Below, in pieces: positions 1-24,898 of a stretch of 64,000 nucleotides of DNA. The stretch spans positions 3,112,534 through 3,176,533 of the forward strand of contig NC_067119.1 in assembly GCF_021347895.1 (NCBI RefSeq), in the 5' to 3' direction. Every line of letters begins with the position of its first letter. Within the stretch, counting starts at the first letter, position 1. The stretch is from Acanthochromis polyacanthus. Taxonomy: Eukaryota; Chordata; Actinopteri; Pomacentridae. Below the pieces are notes generated by a model. It was not told where the DNA came from. It worked only from the letters and a program-made list of their open reading frames with translations, and ran no database searches. Position numbers and translations under genes: made by a program.

Positions 1-202
1 TATGGGTTCCATCACAGATCTATCATTAATAAACAGTCTATGGGTTCCATCATAGATCAATCATTAATAAACAGTCTATGGGTTCCATCACAGATCTATC
101 ATTAATAAACAGTCTATGGGTTCCATCATAGATCTATCATTAATAAACAGTCTATGGGTTCCATCACAGATCTATCATTAATAAACAGTCTATGGGTTCC
201 AT
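1..202. repeat. 38-bp tandem repeat array
   Basis: A unit starting TATGGGTTCCATCA and ending AATAAACAGTC repeats exactly every 38 bp (starts at 1, 39, 77, 115, 153, 191). That gives five full copies and part of a sixth, differing mainly at a CACAG/CATAG position. The array runs off the left edge, so its full size is unknown. Units are contiguous with no spacers. I see no coding or regulatory role. Confidence 0.95.
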
Positions 203-2998
203 CTGGTCTCTGCTGCCTCCTGGTGGCACAAACAGAGAACTGACTCCTCCTGGAACTTTAATGTTTTCAAGTAAAATCGATCTTTTTTTCTTCTTATTTC
301 ATTTTAAAAACAGTAGCAGCGCTCCAGATGTAGAACCTCAGCTTGACTCAAGATGTTTTTCAGTCCTGGAACATTTTTAGTTTCCTAATTGTCAAAAAAA
401 AAAAAAAACAACAACATCCACCACCGTTTCCATCCAGATAAAACACAGTTTACCTGGAATACTAATCATGAAATGCATGGAATTTCTGCACAAATATTGT
501 CCTCTTTAATAAAACATGAGCTGTGAATTGAAGGGTTGATTTCTACCAACAGCTTCCCTCTGTACAAATTAACCCTCTGAACCCCAAAACCCGCCGGCAG
601 GTTTGAAGAGCGAGTTCTCTTTTTTTAACAAAATTTACTAAATTACATCATTCAGACGAGCCAGAAAATGTAGAGAATCAGGAAAATGAACCAAATCCAA
701 GCTTAAAATCACTATATTTCATCAATATCACTTGTGTTTAAAAATTCACCAAAAATAAGCCGTTTGTTCGAATCAAATTCTGTAAAAAATAAAAAATTCT
801 TTGCTCTTCTACAAAACAAAAAAGCCACGAATGACTCAACTGTGACCAACAGGGAGAGGACAAAGATATGGAGAGATTTCAGGTTGAACTGCAGGCGGCG
901 TTTCACCAGAGCAAAGGCTAGCTAACACGGAAATACTTAAATAGCTACAGTATGTGGAGACAAAACCATCAAAAATTGGCACAAATAAGACACACGATGG
1001 CAAAAATTCGACATAAAACAATAAAAAAGACACAAAATCCAAAAAATGAGACACAAAACAGCAAAAAGGAGACACAAAGTGAACAGAAAGAGATTAAGCT
1101 GTCCCAAAGATGAAAAAAAAAAATCACTAAAATGAGACTCAAAAATGAAAAAAAACAACAAAAAACAAAAGACTGAGTGACGGAGGAGTGCCTTGTTGGA
1201 GATCCAATCAGCATGGTGAAACATCTTTCTACAGATGAACAGAGGCTCAAAACTGGACTAAAATGTCTCCAAAATGACAAAAAAAAACATCTCGAAAACT
1301 ATTCAGATTCTCTATAATGAGTCAAATATTGTCATCTTAAACTAATTCTTGGTTAATTTTACAAATTCAACTAATTTTAAAGTATTTTTGGGCAGTTTTT
1401 GAGTTAATTTTTCTAAATTTTGGAGGTGTTTTTCAATCATTTTACATCTTTTTGTGTCACTTCAATGTCATTTTTGCATCTTTCTGTGTCTGCTGGTCGT
1501 TAATTTGGGTCAGTTTGGTCGATTTTATGCTACTTTAGACAAGTTTCAAACCATTCTCGACCATTTGAGACTGAAAAGACGATCAAAGCTACTGGATAAA
1601 AAAAATAAATGTGGCATGGCTCAGAAACAGTGAACAGAGGAGATGCATCCAGCATGGAGAAACATCGTTCTACTGATGATGAACAGAGTAGAGAGAACAG
1701 GAAACATGGAGGCAATTAAATATCTGGAGTTTTTTTTCTACACATTTTACTTCCAGATTTTTGGGGATTTTTTAGTTTTTGTGACAAAAAAAATTAAAGA
1801 AATTTAACTTTCTTTATTTCCCTTTATATTTCTTTCCCTTTATATTTTCTGCCATTCTAACTGTGTCACTCTGCACAGAAGAAAAAGTAGTTTTCTCTAC
1901 TTTTAGTCACAGTTGTGCCCATTTAGGAACTTTTAGGCATGGTTTAAACCGAGCAGATTGGAGACAAGCATGTCCACAAATTTAAATTGTAAACAGTTCA
2001 ATATCTGTAGAATGGTGAGTCAGTAGGGAGCTTTTTTTAAAAAATTTTTGTGATTTGTGATTTGATTTGAATTTATGTATTTGATAGGGACGATGCAGTT
2101 AACATAGTTCTAGTTTTTAAAAAAACACAGATGAAGTTCCCCTTTTTGTCTTGTTTTTGTCACTTTGTCTTGTTTGTTCTCGCATTTTTGTTGTGTTTTG
2201 TCTCGTTTTTGTCGCTTCGTGTCTCATTTTCGTTATTTTGTGTCTCATTTGTCGTTTTTTGTCTCGTGTTTGTCGCTTTGTGTCTCAATTTTGTCACGTT
2301 GTGTCTTGTTTTAGTTATTTTCTGTTGCAGGTTGGTCATTTTGTGTCTTGTTTCTGTCGTTTTTTGGTCTCGTTTTTGTCCCATTTTTTGCCTTTTGTGT
2401 CTCATTTTTGTCACGTTTCTGTTGTCGTTTTTGTCTCATTCCTGTCAGTTTGTGTCTCCTTTTTGTTATTTTGCCTGGTTTTTGTCATTTTTTGCTAGGG
2501 TTAGTTTAGAAGATGTTTCTCCAACAACTTGCTCCAAAATGTCATCAAAAACTGACAGTCTTAAGTTTTCCTAAAATTAGCTTCGGAGCTGGAAAATCCA
2601 CATTTCTGTTGTTTCCGTTTCACCTCATTTAGTGTCACATTTTTGTCATTTTATGTCTAATTTTTGTCGCGTTATGCCACATTTTTGTCATTCTATGTCT
2701 CATTTTTGTCGCTTTGTGTCTCATTTTTGCCGCTTTGTGTCTCATTTTTGTCGTTTTGTGTCTCATTTTTGTCGTTTTGTGTCTCATTTTTGTCGTTTTG
2801 TGTCTCTGTTCTTCATTTCCGTAGAGGTTCAGGACTTCATGCTGGACTTAAAATGGGTATAAACTGCTCTTTGGAGTTCAGAGGGTTGAACGTCGTCGTT
2901 CTAGTTTAAAAACAAACAGATGAGTCTCTGGGTAGAATCTGTCGTCTCTCCAGCTGTTATTAATGTGAAAATAATTTAAGGATGGACAAATACTGACG
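203..2998. other. Intergenic DNA 3' of tor2a, repeat-rich
   Basis: No gene is supported here. About 956-1150 carries the purine-rich strand of a degenerate ACAAAA-GAGACAC repeat. 2140-2500 and 2630-2815 carry the pyrimidine-rich strand, period about 21 bp. Two related stretches near 1195-1260 and 1620-1695 share AGCATGG-GAAACATC and GATGAACAGAG words, suggesting an old local duplication. The rest is AT-rich without recognisable structure. Confidence 0.6.
2632..2812. repeat. 21-bp minisatellite (GTCTCATTTTTGTCGTTTTGT)
   Basis: Five near-perfect consecutive 21-bp units run from about 2696 to 2805, with more degenerate units on either side. Because 21 is a multiple of three, the array reads open in several frames and yields artificial peptides of the VSHFCRF type. 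The same unit family recurs at 2140-2500, 3886-4470, 6820-7330, 8140-8215 and 8865-9320. Confidence 0.9.
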
Positions 2999-3141
2999 TT
3001 TAATCCGACATGAAGCGACGCCTCCAGGTTAGAAGTCCAGATTTTGAGGTAGAGTGTATTCAGGCACTGCTCTCAGAGTTCAGTGTTTCGTGCCTGACTC
3101 GCCTCAGAAGGAGCTTCCCTTTTGGATCCTGGAGTAAAACC

Positions 3142-11015
<7,874 letters not shown>

Positions 11016-11089
11016 CTTAGCTGCCCGCTGGCTGAAGAAACAATCGAGTGGAGCTTCCCTTCGCCGCGACCGGCTGCTTTGTAGTCTTT

Positions 11090-11165
11090 CTGCTTCCCGG
11101 AAGTCGACGAGAAAGACGTAGCAGTGTAACGGAGAGTACTACATTTCCCAGAAGGCACCGCGAGA
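11090..11165 (-). promoter_or_regulatory. tor2a TATA-less promoter: ETS and ZNF143-type sites
   Basis: CCGGAAGT at 11097-11104 is a consensus ETS site. ACTACATTTCCCA at 11138-11150 fits the ACTAYRNNNCCCR motif bound by ZNF143/THAP11 at housekeeping promoters. They lie 82-135 bp upstream of the tor2a ATG (11015). There is no TATA box, and the region is GC-richer than its surroundings. The start site itself cannot be fixed from sequence. Confidence 0.7.
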
Positions 11166-11224
11166 TGGGCGTCGTGAGCAGGACACGTTGGAAGATCACA
11201 GTCCAAACTTTCACTAGCAAGCTC

Positions 11225-11226
<2 letters not shown>

Positions 11227-11265
<39 letters not shown>

Positions 11266-11275
11266 TAATAATAAT
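11227..11275. repeat. (TAA)n microsatellite
   Basis: About fourteen TAA units, followed by a GAA/GAGGAA purine run to 11312. It produces artificial poly-Ile and poly-Glu peptides. It sits just upstream of the tor2a promoter. Confidence 0.95.
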
Positions 11276-13995
11276 TGTTATTATTTTGAAGAAGAAGAGG
11301 AAGAGGAAGAAAAATGACAATAATATGATAAAATAATGACAACAACAACAATAAATCTAATAATAATTACTTAAAGGATGAGAAAGGTTTACTGCAATCA
11401 ACAAAAATGCTGATTTCTAAATAAATTTATCCTGTAAAATAAATATTACAGATATTTTAATTCACGTTTTGACTGTGTTTACACATTTTTTTTAAATTGT
11501 TTTTTCAGTTTTATCAATGGGAAATTTGGTTAAAATGTGAAAATCTATGTATCAGTATAAAGACATTAGTGACATAAAATACATGAACTGTTGCTTGTTG
11601 TAAATCAGGGGTGCTAAACTCATTTTGGTCCAGGGGCAGCATTTTCTACAAAAATATCAGGGCATTTTCTCAAAACAAAATGATAGATACATAAAAAACA
11701 ACAGTGTTTTAGCAAATAATTATAAAACTAATTTAAAAAAATAATCATTTAACAGACATTTATGTGGGGGCTGCACAGTGACCTAGTGTTTAGCACTTTG
11801 CCCTTGCAGCAAGAAGATCCCCGGTTCAAATCCCGGCCTGGGATCTTTCTGCATGGAGTTTGCATGCTCTCTCTGTGCATGCGTGGGTTTTCTCCGGGTA
11901 CTCCGGCTTCCTCCCACAGTCCAAAAACATGCTGAGGTTAATTGGTTACTCTAAATAGTCCGTAGGTGTGAGTGTGAGTGTGATTGTGTGTCTGTATATG
12001 TAGCCCTGTGACAGACTGGTGACCTGTCCAGGGTGTCCCCTGCCTTCACCCGAGTCAGCTGGGATAGACTCCAGCACCCCCCATGACCCTAGCGAGGATA
12101 AAGCGGTGTATAGAGAATGGATGGAGACATTTATGTGTTTAGTAAACTGTAATCATGCACAGAAGTAATTATAACATCAGAGCAGAGCTGTATTTTGTAC
12201 AGTAGGGGGCGCTGTCAATGTGGAAATGGTTGACTGAGGAGCAAATGAGGGCTGTAATGTGAGTAAAGAAAAAAAATAGGTTTCATTGAGATACAGCAGT
12301 TTCTCTTGGACTTACCTTGTTGAATTCAACCATCTTTCACCGAAACCCGTCAGTTTGAAACCTCAGAAACATTTTTAAAAATCTCACATTTCTTCAAATC
12401 AAGAAGAGATCTGCCATGTTATTCCATTATTTCCACTTAATGCTGCTTCATACCGTCCATCTGCTCCATCTAGAGGGAAATATTGTGGTTTTTATCTACT
12501 TTTTATTTATGTGACAGCTTTTATCAACATGTTTAAAAATGAAAATTTCCAATCTTTGTGGTTTTATTTTACATATCTCTTACTGTAGTTGCTATCAGCT
12601 CCACCAAATAGTGACTTTTCTCAATTTGTACAGTCTTTCAGATATTTTGGTCAAATTCTGAGTCTTCATGAGCCAATCTTCTGTGTTTTTGGTAAAGTTT
12701 GGTAATTTTGGACAAATACTGAGTCAAATTATGATGAAAATGACTTGATGTTTGTCTTGAAGGACAAAAGATTTACCTAAAATGATCACATTTGACCAAA
12801 GATTGGTCAATTTGTGAATCTTTCAATTTGAACTGTCAAATTTAGTAATTTTGGACAATGACTAAGTCATTATGGATAGTAATTTTTCAAGTCATTTCAG
12901 ACAAATGTTGAGTTGTTTCACCAAAGATTTGGACATTTTTAGAGTCACTGTGAGTTTTGATGGAGAAAATGTTTGTAATTTTGGTCAAATTTGGTCATTT
13001 TGAACCATTACTGAGTCATTATGAACATTTTTTTAGTCTTTTAAGACAAATGTTTACTGATTTTAGGTCTTTTTCATCAATTTTTGGGTATTTTTAAAGT
13101 CATTTGGAAAAACTTTAAATAATTTTTGTCCCATAAACTTCGCACTAATTTCCCTAAATGTTCCAGTAATCCAATATTTCAGCCTACGCAGATCAATTTG
13201 TGCATCAGGACTTTTTTTTTCTCCCATTAATCAAATTTGGAGCTTTAACATTAACCTTCTGTCTCTGAATATAAAACTGCTGAGTACTTTTAGCAGTTTT
13301 CATGCTTGTAAATGAGCATTTTTCGTGCATATATCGGTACTCTTTCTTCAGTAAAGGATCTTCTTCCACCACTGTTCATGTTTGCTGGTTGAAAAATGAA
13401 ACGGTTTCATTTAATGAACTGCTTTTCCAGTGAGGTAAACATGTTTATTTAAATAGTAGATATTAATACTACATAAGGGAACAGAAGCCTGTGCGTACTT
13501 TACTCCAAAAAAAAGGCCGTATTACTTTAAATATTCACTTCAGAACTAGAAAATCCTCACGATTAGCACACGATGATGGACATGAAACACAAATAAAATA
13601 AAAAATGGAATACAGATGAACTGTTATCTGTTATTGGGTACCAGATGATATGTGTTGGTTTACAGAAGGTCCAGCCTCCAGTTGGACGTTGAAGATACCA
13701 GAACAACATATTTACAGTTTCTGGTGGGAAAAGCTCACGTTAAATAGAAGATAAAGTACATTTCTGGCAGAAAGTGGTGCAAATCCTGGGTTAAACGTGG
13801 CTCCGTCATTCTGCAGTTAGTGGTTTGTTGCTAAAACTCTTCAGATTCTGGAGTACGAAGACGTTTCCTGCAGCTTTAAGTGAAAAAAACTGCTGAGTTT
13901 CAAGAGTCTGAGGAGCCTTCAGAGTCTGTTTTTGTCCATTCTGGGCTTCCGGCAGCCTTCGAACAAACACTGGATGGGCTGCAGCAGATCTGGGG
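11276..13995. other. Intergenic DNA between tor2a and sh2d3c
   Basis: No gene. It contains one SINE (11767-12124) and, from about 12600 to 13100, a diffuse repeat built on TTTTGGACAAAT and TGAGTCATT words. The last part (13440-13995) would be the sh2d3c 3' UTR on the minus strand. The canonical AATAAA there is uncertain: TTTATT on the plus strand at about 13444 is one candidate. Confidence 0.5.
11767..12124 (+). mobile_element. tRNA-derived SINE with 13-bp TSD
   Basis: The 5' part has a pol III B-box-like GGTTCAAATCC and an upstream GTTTAGCACT A-box region, as in tRNA-headed SINEs. The body has the segments CATGGAGTTTGCATG and CCTCCCACAGTCCAAAAACA, and ends GAGAATGGATGG. AGACATTTATGTG flanks it at 11754-11766 and 12125-12137, an exact 13-bp target duplication. 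Relatives occur at 21363, 29833, 36467 and 39751. Confidence 0.9.
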
Positions 13996-20225
<6,230 letters not shown>

Positions 20226-20890
20226 CTGTAGGGGAAAGAAGAAGAAGAAAAAGTATATTTGAACTGCAGCTGAAGTTCTGTTTTTTTTAAATTAATCTCA
20301 TTCACAGCTTACCTTTGTGGATTTTATCAACATGAAAATATACGTCCCTTTAAACTACTACTATTGGGTCAATCCTTCTAAAATCATCCATTTTTAAAAA
20401 ATAATTTCTGCCCGAATACCTTTGATCATTGACTCAAAGCACCCACATCTGTAATTATGTAGAATTTAAAGCCTGAATACAATTAAAAAGAGTGAGTTCT
20501 GTAAAAGTTCTCCCACAATACAGATGTCACAAATTATAAAAATTAGCTATGGAGACCAAAAACATGCTTTGCAGAAGGTTGGAAATATGTTTATTTGTGC
20601 TGTAAAGTTTGACTTTTGAACATAAATACACAGATTTTTGATGTGATTATTCACTAACTGTATTTTTTTCCAGTATGACAGTTTGTCACAGATTTTTTAA
20701 AGTAGCAGGTACACATTTTTCTTATGTATCACCACCCCACTTTTGTTTAAATTGAATACAATTTGATCTTTTATTATCATTTATTATTCAGCAATGTTGA
20801 TTTAGGTATACATCTTGCCTATCACAGCTTTAATGAGTCATTTTTTAAAAGTTGAAATCATTTTAGTAACAGTCAGATTGTCTCATTGCA
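20226..20890. other. Spacer between sh2d3c fragment and UGT array
   Basis: AT-rich DNA with no open frame, no SH2-domain exon and no transposon ends that I can see. The stretch from about 20580 resembles the 3' flanks of UGT copies (AACATAAATACACAGATTTTTGATGTGA; compare 43320). The repeating UGT unit therefore appears to begin here with the remnant of an older copy's downstream flank. Confidence 0.5.
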
Positions 20891-21240
20891 CCGTCACCTC
20901 AGCGTATTTGTTCTCTTATGTAATTCATTTGTCTTATAAAATCAGCCAACGAAGGTATGGAGTCCATGTGGCAGCGCACTGTTGGGTTCCACACTGCGAT
21001 TACCCTTAACTTGCAGTCACACTATCAAAAAACTTATCAGTGAAACTGTAATAGAGGAGGCTGACATTACTATGTGAAGGGCCATGGTATGACTCATGTA
21101 AAAAGGTGCTACTTCAGTACATATGTATTTAAGTCCTGCTTCCTCAGCATCGACACCCTCCAGTTGGATACTCTGCAGAGACGACGACTGGACGTCAAAC
21201 TACGAGCTCAGTCTGAAGACCTGTCGGCTGGAGGCTCACG
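20891..21240 (+). promoter_or_regulatory. UGT copy 1 promoter and noncoding exon 1
   Basis: A conserved block from CCGTCACCTCAGC contains a TATAAA-TCAGCCAACG element at about 20935. The TATA-like TATTTAAG is at 21126-21133. The start site is expected about 30 bp later. The exon ends GGAGGCTCACG at 21240 before donor GTAAGTTC. The TATA-to-donor distance is 114 bp, as in every other copy. Unlike the others, this copy has lost the TTTGGTTAAACGCTG motif (it reads GTTGGGTTCCACACTG). Confidence 0.75.
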
Positions 21241-21362
21241 GTAAGTTCACAAATGAGAGTCCAGGAGTTTTAGAAGCAGAAACTGTGACGAGGCTGCCGG
21301 TGTTTGAAGATAAACAACTTTTTCCTGAAGCCTGTTATTGAGCTCGACAAAAAACATACTGT

Positions 21363-21546
21363 AGTTAACTGGTAACTCTGAATTGTCCGTCAGTGTGAAT
21401 GTGAGTGTGATTATTTGTCTCTATATGCGACCCTGTGATAGACTGGTGACCTGTCCAGGTCCTTTGCCCCAAGTCAGCTGGGAAGGACTCCAGTCCACCC
21501 ATGACCCTAATGAGGACTAAACAGTGCAAAGAGAATGGATGGATGG
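21363..21546 (+). mobile_element. SINE 3' fragment in copy 1 intron
   Basis: Only the 3' half is present (AACTGGTAACTCTGAATTGT to GAGAATGGATGG), the same family as 11767-12124 and truncated at its 5' end. It is at a different place in the intron from the SINE shared by copies 2 and 4. Confidence 0.8.
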
Positions 21547-22070
21547 ACTTTGTGCAGTTTACTGCAGTTGCTAAACTCAAATTTGCCATAGATGTTTGTT
21601 TGCAACAGTTTTGAATCTTTTTTAACCACTAAAAATGCCACAAAACGCACACATTTATCATCATTATTAGCGGTAGTCGCAGTTTAAAGCTGAAGAAATT
21701 GTTCTTTGGCTCAAACAACAGCACGAGTCCTTGGCTGAATATTTTATGATTCCACTTCTTGCTAATTCACAGTGTGACAAACTTCAACCCTCCTAAATAC
21801 ATAAATCTCAAATACATAAAGTTTACAGCAACAACAACAGCTCAGGACTAATGTCCACTGGGCTCAATTTGTGTCAACGCACCAGTTCATCAAAATATGC
21901 CTCCTCAAATTGTGCTCAACAAAAGATCAGGTTCAGGTTTGTGCAAATACTGATCAAATGAAAAATATCTTGATCAGCCTGAATCATTCAGATTAGTTCA
22001 CTAGCGAAAATGAGACTGAAGTGAAAAAGAAAGATATAATTGTAGTACAACATGGATCTTTCACCTTCAT

Positions 22071-22094
22071 TGACCCCTCTGACCTTCACATGTG
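22071..22094. promoter_or_regulatory. DR3-type nuclear-receptor element plus E-box, copy 1 intron
   Basis: TGACCCCTCTGACCT reads as AGGTCA-GAG-GGGTCA on the minus strand, a direct repeat with 3-bp spacing (DR3). It is followed at 22087-22094 by the palindromic E-box CACATGTG. DR3 sites are used by VDR/RXR and PXR/RXR. Function here is inferred from its conservation across the array. Confidence 0.6.
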
Positions 22095-22632
22095 CTTCCT
22101 CGTAGAAAATGCACAATTGTGGCTTCCCCATTAAATGAAATAGCTCCATGAATCTCAAAGGTGTAGGAAGATTCCTACTGGATCAAATGTACGAGTACGA
22201 TAATTCATTCAATGGGCTAATCACATTGGAAAGAAGTGGGTTGTGCCAAATATGACACTATGAGTTTGTTATGCAAGTGTTTCACATGGTAGGTAATTAC
22301 CGGAAGAATGACCAAGACCTCAAACAAGGTGATTTTGTACCAGGAAGGAGGGGGATTTTCTGCGAAAAAGACAATTTCCTTTTGAGCTTTATAATTTTAT
22401 TTAAAAAGTTAATTAACAAACCCAATATGAGTTCTTTAACAAGCTGCCAAAGTTGACAAATGACTCCAATTTCCAATGGCTCAATCATTGCCCTGACTAA
22501 ATCCTTAGGCTCTCGGTGCACAATGAGACATATCTGAGAGGATTGCTCATTGTTTGTTGGGCTGATGAACATTCTTTAACTCAAGTCCCGAGTTGAGAAG
22601 AGATCTAACATCCTGACATGTCTCTTTCAGAA

Positions 22633-24213
22633 ATGCACCGACCTATCTTGGTGGTGCTTGCAGCGCTGCTCTGCTCTGCAGCTTTGGTGAATGGAGGGAA
22701 GGTCTTGGTGTTCCCTGTAGATGGAAGTCATTGGCTCAACATGAACGTCATCGTCGAGGAACTTCACTCCAGAGGTCATGAAGTCACCGTGATGCGCCCG
22801 TCAGACACCTGGTACATCAAGGCAGATTCCCCTCACTACAAGTCCATCACGCTGAATGCTGCAGGTGGTTTCGATCATGACAATTTTGGCCAATTTGTAA
22901 AGAGAACGGTGGAGATGCGACGGCAAGGAGCGTCATTTTGGACTCGTATGGCTCTGGAGATTGACTTGATGAAAGAATCAAACAAGATCCACAGGATGGT
23001 GCTTCTAATGATGGAGGAAATGTTTGCTGATGACAAACTGATGCAGAGCCTCCGCGATACCAAGTATGATTTGGTCCTGACGGACCCTGCGATCGGTGGA
23101 GGAGTTCTTCTGGCTCACCGTTTGGGTCTTCCACTCGTCTTTAATGTGAGATGGACGATTCAGGGTGAAGGGCATCAAGTAATCGCACCTACTCCACTAT
23201 CCTACGTCCCTGTAACCGGGTCAGAGTTGACTGACAAGATGACTTTCACCGAGCGGGTCAAGAACATGCTGATCTATGTTTTCACGAATTTACAGATTTG
23301 GTACATGGTAGACCCAAATTACACCCCGTTCGTCCATCGTTACTTCGGTCCGGATGTCCACTATATGGAGCTGTTCCAGTCAGCCGACATCTGGCTCATG
23401 AGGAATGACTTCACCTTCGAGTGGCCACGACCCACCATGCCCAACGTCGTCTACATGTCGGGATTCCAGTGTAAACCCGCCAAGTCCCTGCCCAAAGAAC
23501 TGGAGGATTTCGTTCAGAGTTCTGGTGAACACGGAGTCATCGTGATGACACTGGGGACCTTGGTGGAAAAACTTCCAGAGGACATCACAGAGGACATCGC
23601 TGCTGCCTTCGCACAGCTTCCCCAGAAGGTGATCTGGAGGCACAAAGGCAAAAGACCGTCCACGCTGGGAAACAACACCTTAATGTTGGAATGGTTGCCC
23701 CAGAACGACCTCCTGGGTCACCCCAAAACCAGGGTGTTCGTGGCCCACGGAGGCACCAACGGCATGCAGGAGGCCATCTACCACGGCGTCCCCCTGGTGG
23801 GACTGCCGCTCATGTTCGACCAATCTGAAAACTTCTTCAGGATGAAAGCCAGAGGTGTGGCCAAAGTCCTGGACTTGGCGACGGTGAACAGAGACAACTT
23901 CCTGGAGGCGCTGAAGGAGGTCCTGTACCAACCGTCCTACAGGGAGAAGATGAAGGTTCTGTCCAGCCTGCACCGAGATCAGCCCATGAAGCCACTGGAC
24001 CGGGCCATGTTCTGGATCGAGTTCGTCATGAGACACAAAGGAGCGGCCCACCTAAGGACAGAGTCTTACAAGATGTCCACGATCCAGTACCACTCCATCG
24101 ATGTGGCGGCATTTCTGCTGGCAGTTGTTTTGTTCATATTTGCTGTTTTTATTGCTGCAGTCAAGTTTGTCTGGCGAAGGTTATTTGGCCGAAACAAAGT
24201 CAAAAAGGAATGA
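22633..24213 (+). CDS. ugt5-like: UDP-glucuronosyltransferase (UGT5-like), copy 1
   Basis: Transfers glucuronic acid from UDP-glucuronate to lipophilic acceptors in the ER. The start is the ATG directly after the acceptor TCTCTTTCAG|AA, so an upstream in-frame ATG (22618) is intronic. 526 residues: signal peptide 1-21, catalytic His33 (DGSHW), partner Asp151 (LTDP), UGT signature 354-397 with AHGG at 371-374 and DQ at 396-397, sequon NNT at 347-349, membrane helix about 491-514, and a cytosolic tail ending KVKKE (KxKxx ER retrieval). The single coding exon and the HRDQPMKPLDRAMFWIEF block favour the fish UGT5 family over UGT1 or UGT2, though a UGT2-like name is possible. The intron (21241-22630) and N-terminal half are nearly identical to copy 5. 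A long TA tract follows the stop. Confidence 0.95.
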   Translation: MHRPILVVLAALLCSAALVNGGKVLVFPVDGSHWLNMNVIVEELHSRGHEVTVMRPSDTWYIKADSPHYKSITLNAAGGFDHDNFGQFVKRTVEMRRQGASFWTRMALEIDLMKESNKIHRMVLLMMEEMFADDKLMQSLRDTKYDLVLTDPAIGGGVLLAHRLGLPLVFNVRWTIQGEGHQVIAPTPLSYVPVTGSELTDKMTFTERVKNMLIYVFTNLQIWYMVDPNYTPFVHRYFGPDVHYMELFQSADIWLMRNDFTFEWPRPTMPNVVYMSGFQCKPAKSLPKELEDFVQSSGEHGVIVMTLGTLVEKLPEDITEDIAAAFAQLPQKVIWRHKGKRPSTLGNNTLMLEWLPQNDLLGHPKTRVFVAHGGTNGMQEAIYHGVPLVGLPLMFDQSENFFRMKARGVAKVLDLATVNRDNFLEALKEVLYQPSYREKMKVLSSLHRDQPMKPLDRAMFWIEFVMRHKGAAHLRTESYKMSTIQYHSIDVAAFLLAVVLFIFAVFIAAVKFVWRRLFGRNKVKKE

Positions 24214-24230
24214 TATATAAATATTTCACA

Positions 24231-24238
24231 CAAATTTG

Positions 24239-24302
<64 letters not shown>

Positions 24303-24310
24303 CAAATTTT
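24231..24310. repeat. (TA)n tract inside a palindrome
   Basis: About 60 bp of alternating TA is flanked by CAAATTTGAA on the left and TTCAAATTTTG on the right, so the whole block can fold into one long hairpin. It starts 18 bp after the copy 1 stop codon, inside the 3' UTR. Other copies have only TGATATATA here, so the expansion is specific to copy 1. Confidence 0.9.
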
Positions 24311-24898
24311 GAATGCAAATAGTTCTGACATTTTCTGAAGACCAAATCTAAACAAATCAGCTGAATCAGCAGGATCTCAAATCTGTGAATGTGAAAATAC
24401 AATCTGGTGAGAGGTGCAATCTCCAGGGAAACAAATCGGGAAGTTTTATGGAATAATTTTGTAGCAGTGCTCTTTCTACTGCTGTAAACTACTGCACATT
24501 TTGTAAAAGAACAAATTACTTTTTTTGAAACTACAAATTTTTGATTTTAATATGAACTATAGTTTTAGGCATTGTTCGTACAGTGAATGTAAATATTTCT
24601 TTCGTGCTATACATTGTCTAGAATTCAACAAAATAATTAAAATAATGACATTTACTAGTTCTTTATTAACTTAATTGTTCTTTTTAATAACAGGCAAATA
24701 CATTTTTTAAAAATTAATATAAATACAGTAGTCAGAACTTTATGGTCACACATTGTAAATTAATATCAATCAATACATTTTTTTCTTGTGATTTACTAGA
24801 TATTATCTGCACTTTAACACAACAAGATTAAAGGTTAAAAAAATTGAACAAAAAATGCCACAGAATCATTTTCATAACAATCAGATTGTATTATCGGA
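24311..24898. other. 3' flank of UGT copy 1
   Basis: AT-rich flank homologous to the 3' flanks of copies 3 and 6 (shared TCTCAAATCTGTGAATGTGAAAATA and a TAAATACAGTAGT stretch). No canonical AATAAA is evident within 300 bp of the stop, unlike copies 2-5 and 7. No gene. Confidence 0.5.

Noticed and set aside
1..202. CRISPR-like array
   Set aside because: Units are contiguous with no spacers, in a eukaryotic genome.
2131..2862. Long Cys/Phe/Val-rich open frames (VSHFCRF-like), also at 3886-4487, 6724-7357 and 8853-9350
   Set aside because: They are 21-bp repeats read in frame on both strands. There is no start context, domain or codon bias.
11048..11317. Plus-strand frame with poly-Ile and poly-Glu opposite tor2a exon 1
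   Set aside because: Created by the TAA and GAA microsatellites across the tor2a promoter.
11800..11850. tRNA gene
   Set aside because: The B-box-like word belongs to a SINE head. The sequence does not fold as a cloverleaf with an anticodon arm, and the same head recurs in dispersed copies.
22618..22632. Upstream in-frame Met (MSLSE) as UGT start, and the 24-25 codon extensions in copies 4, 7 and 8
   Set aside because: These codons overlap the polypyrimidine tract and CAG of the splice acceptor. The Met after CAG|AA starts a proper signal peptide in all copies.
23680..24051. 123-codon minus-strand frame recurring in every UGT copy (begins MGRSFV)
   Set aside because: Antisense shadow of the conserved UGT C-terminal coding sequence. 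It recurs only because the gene recurs.
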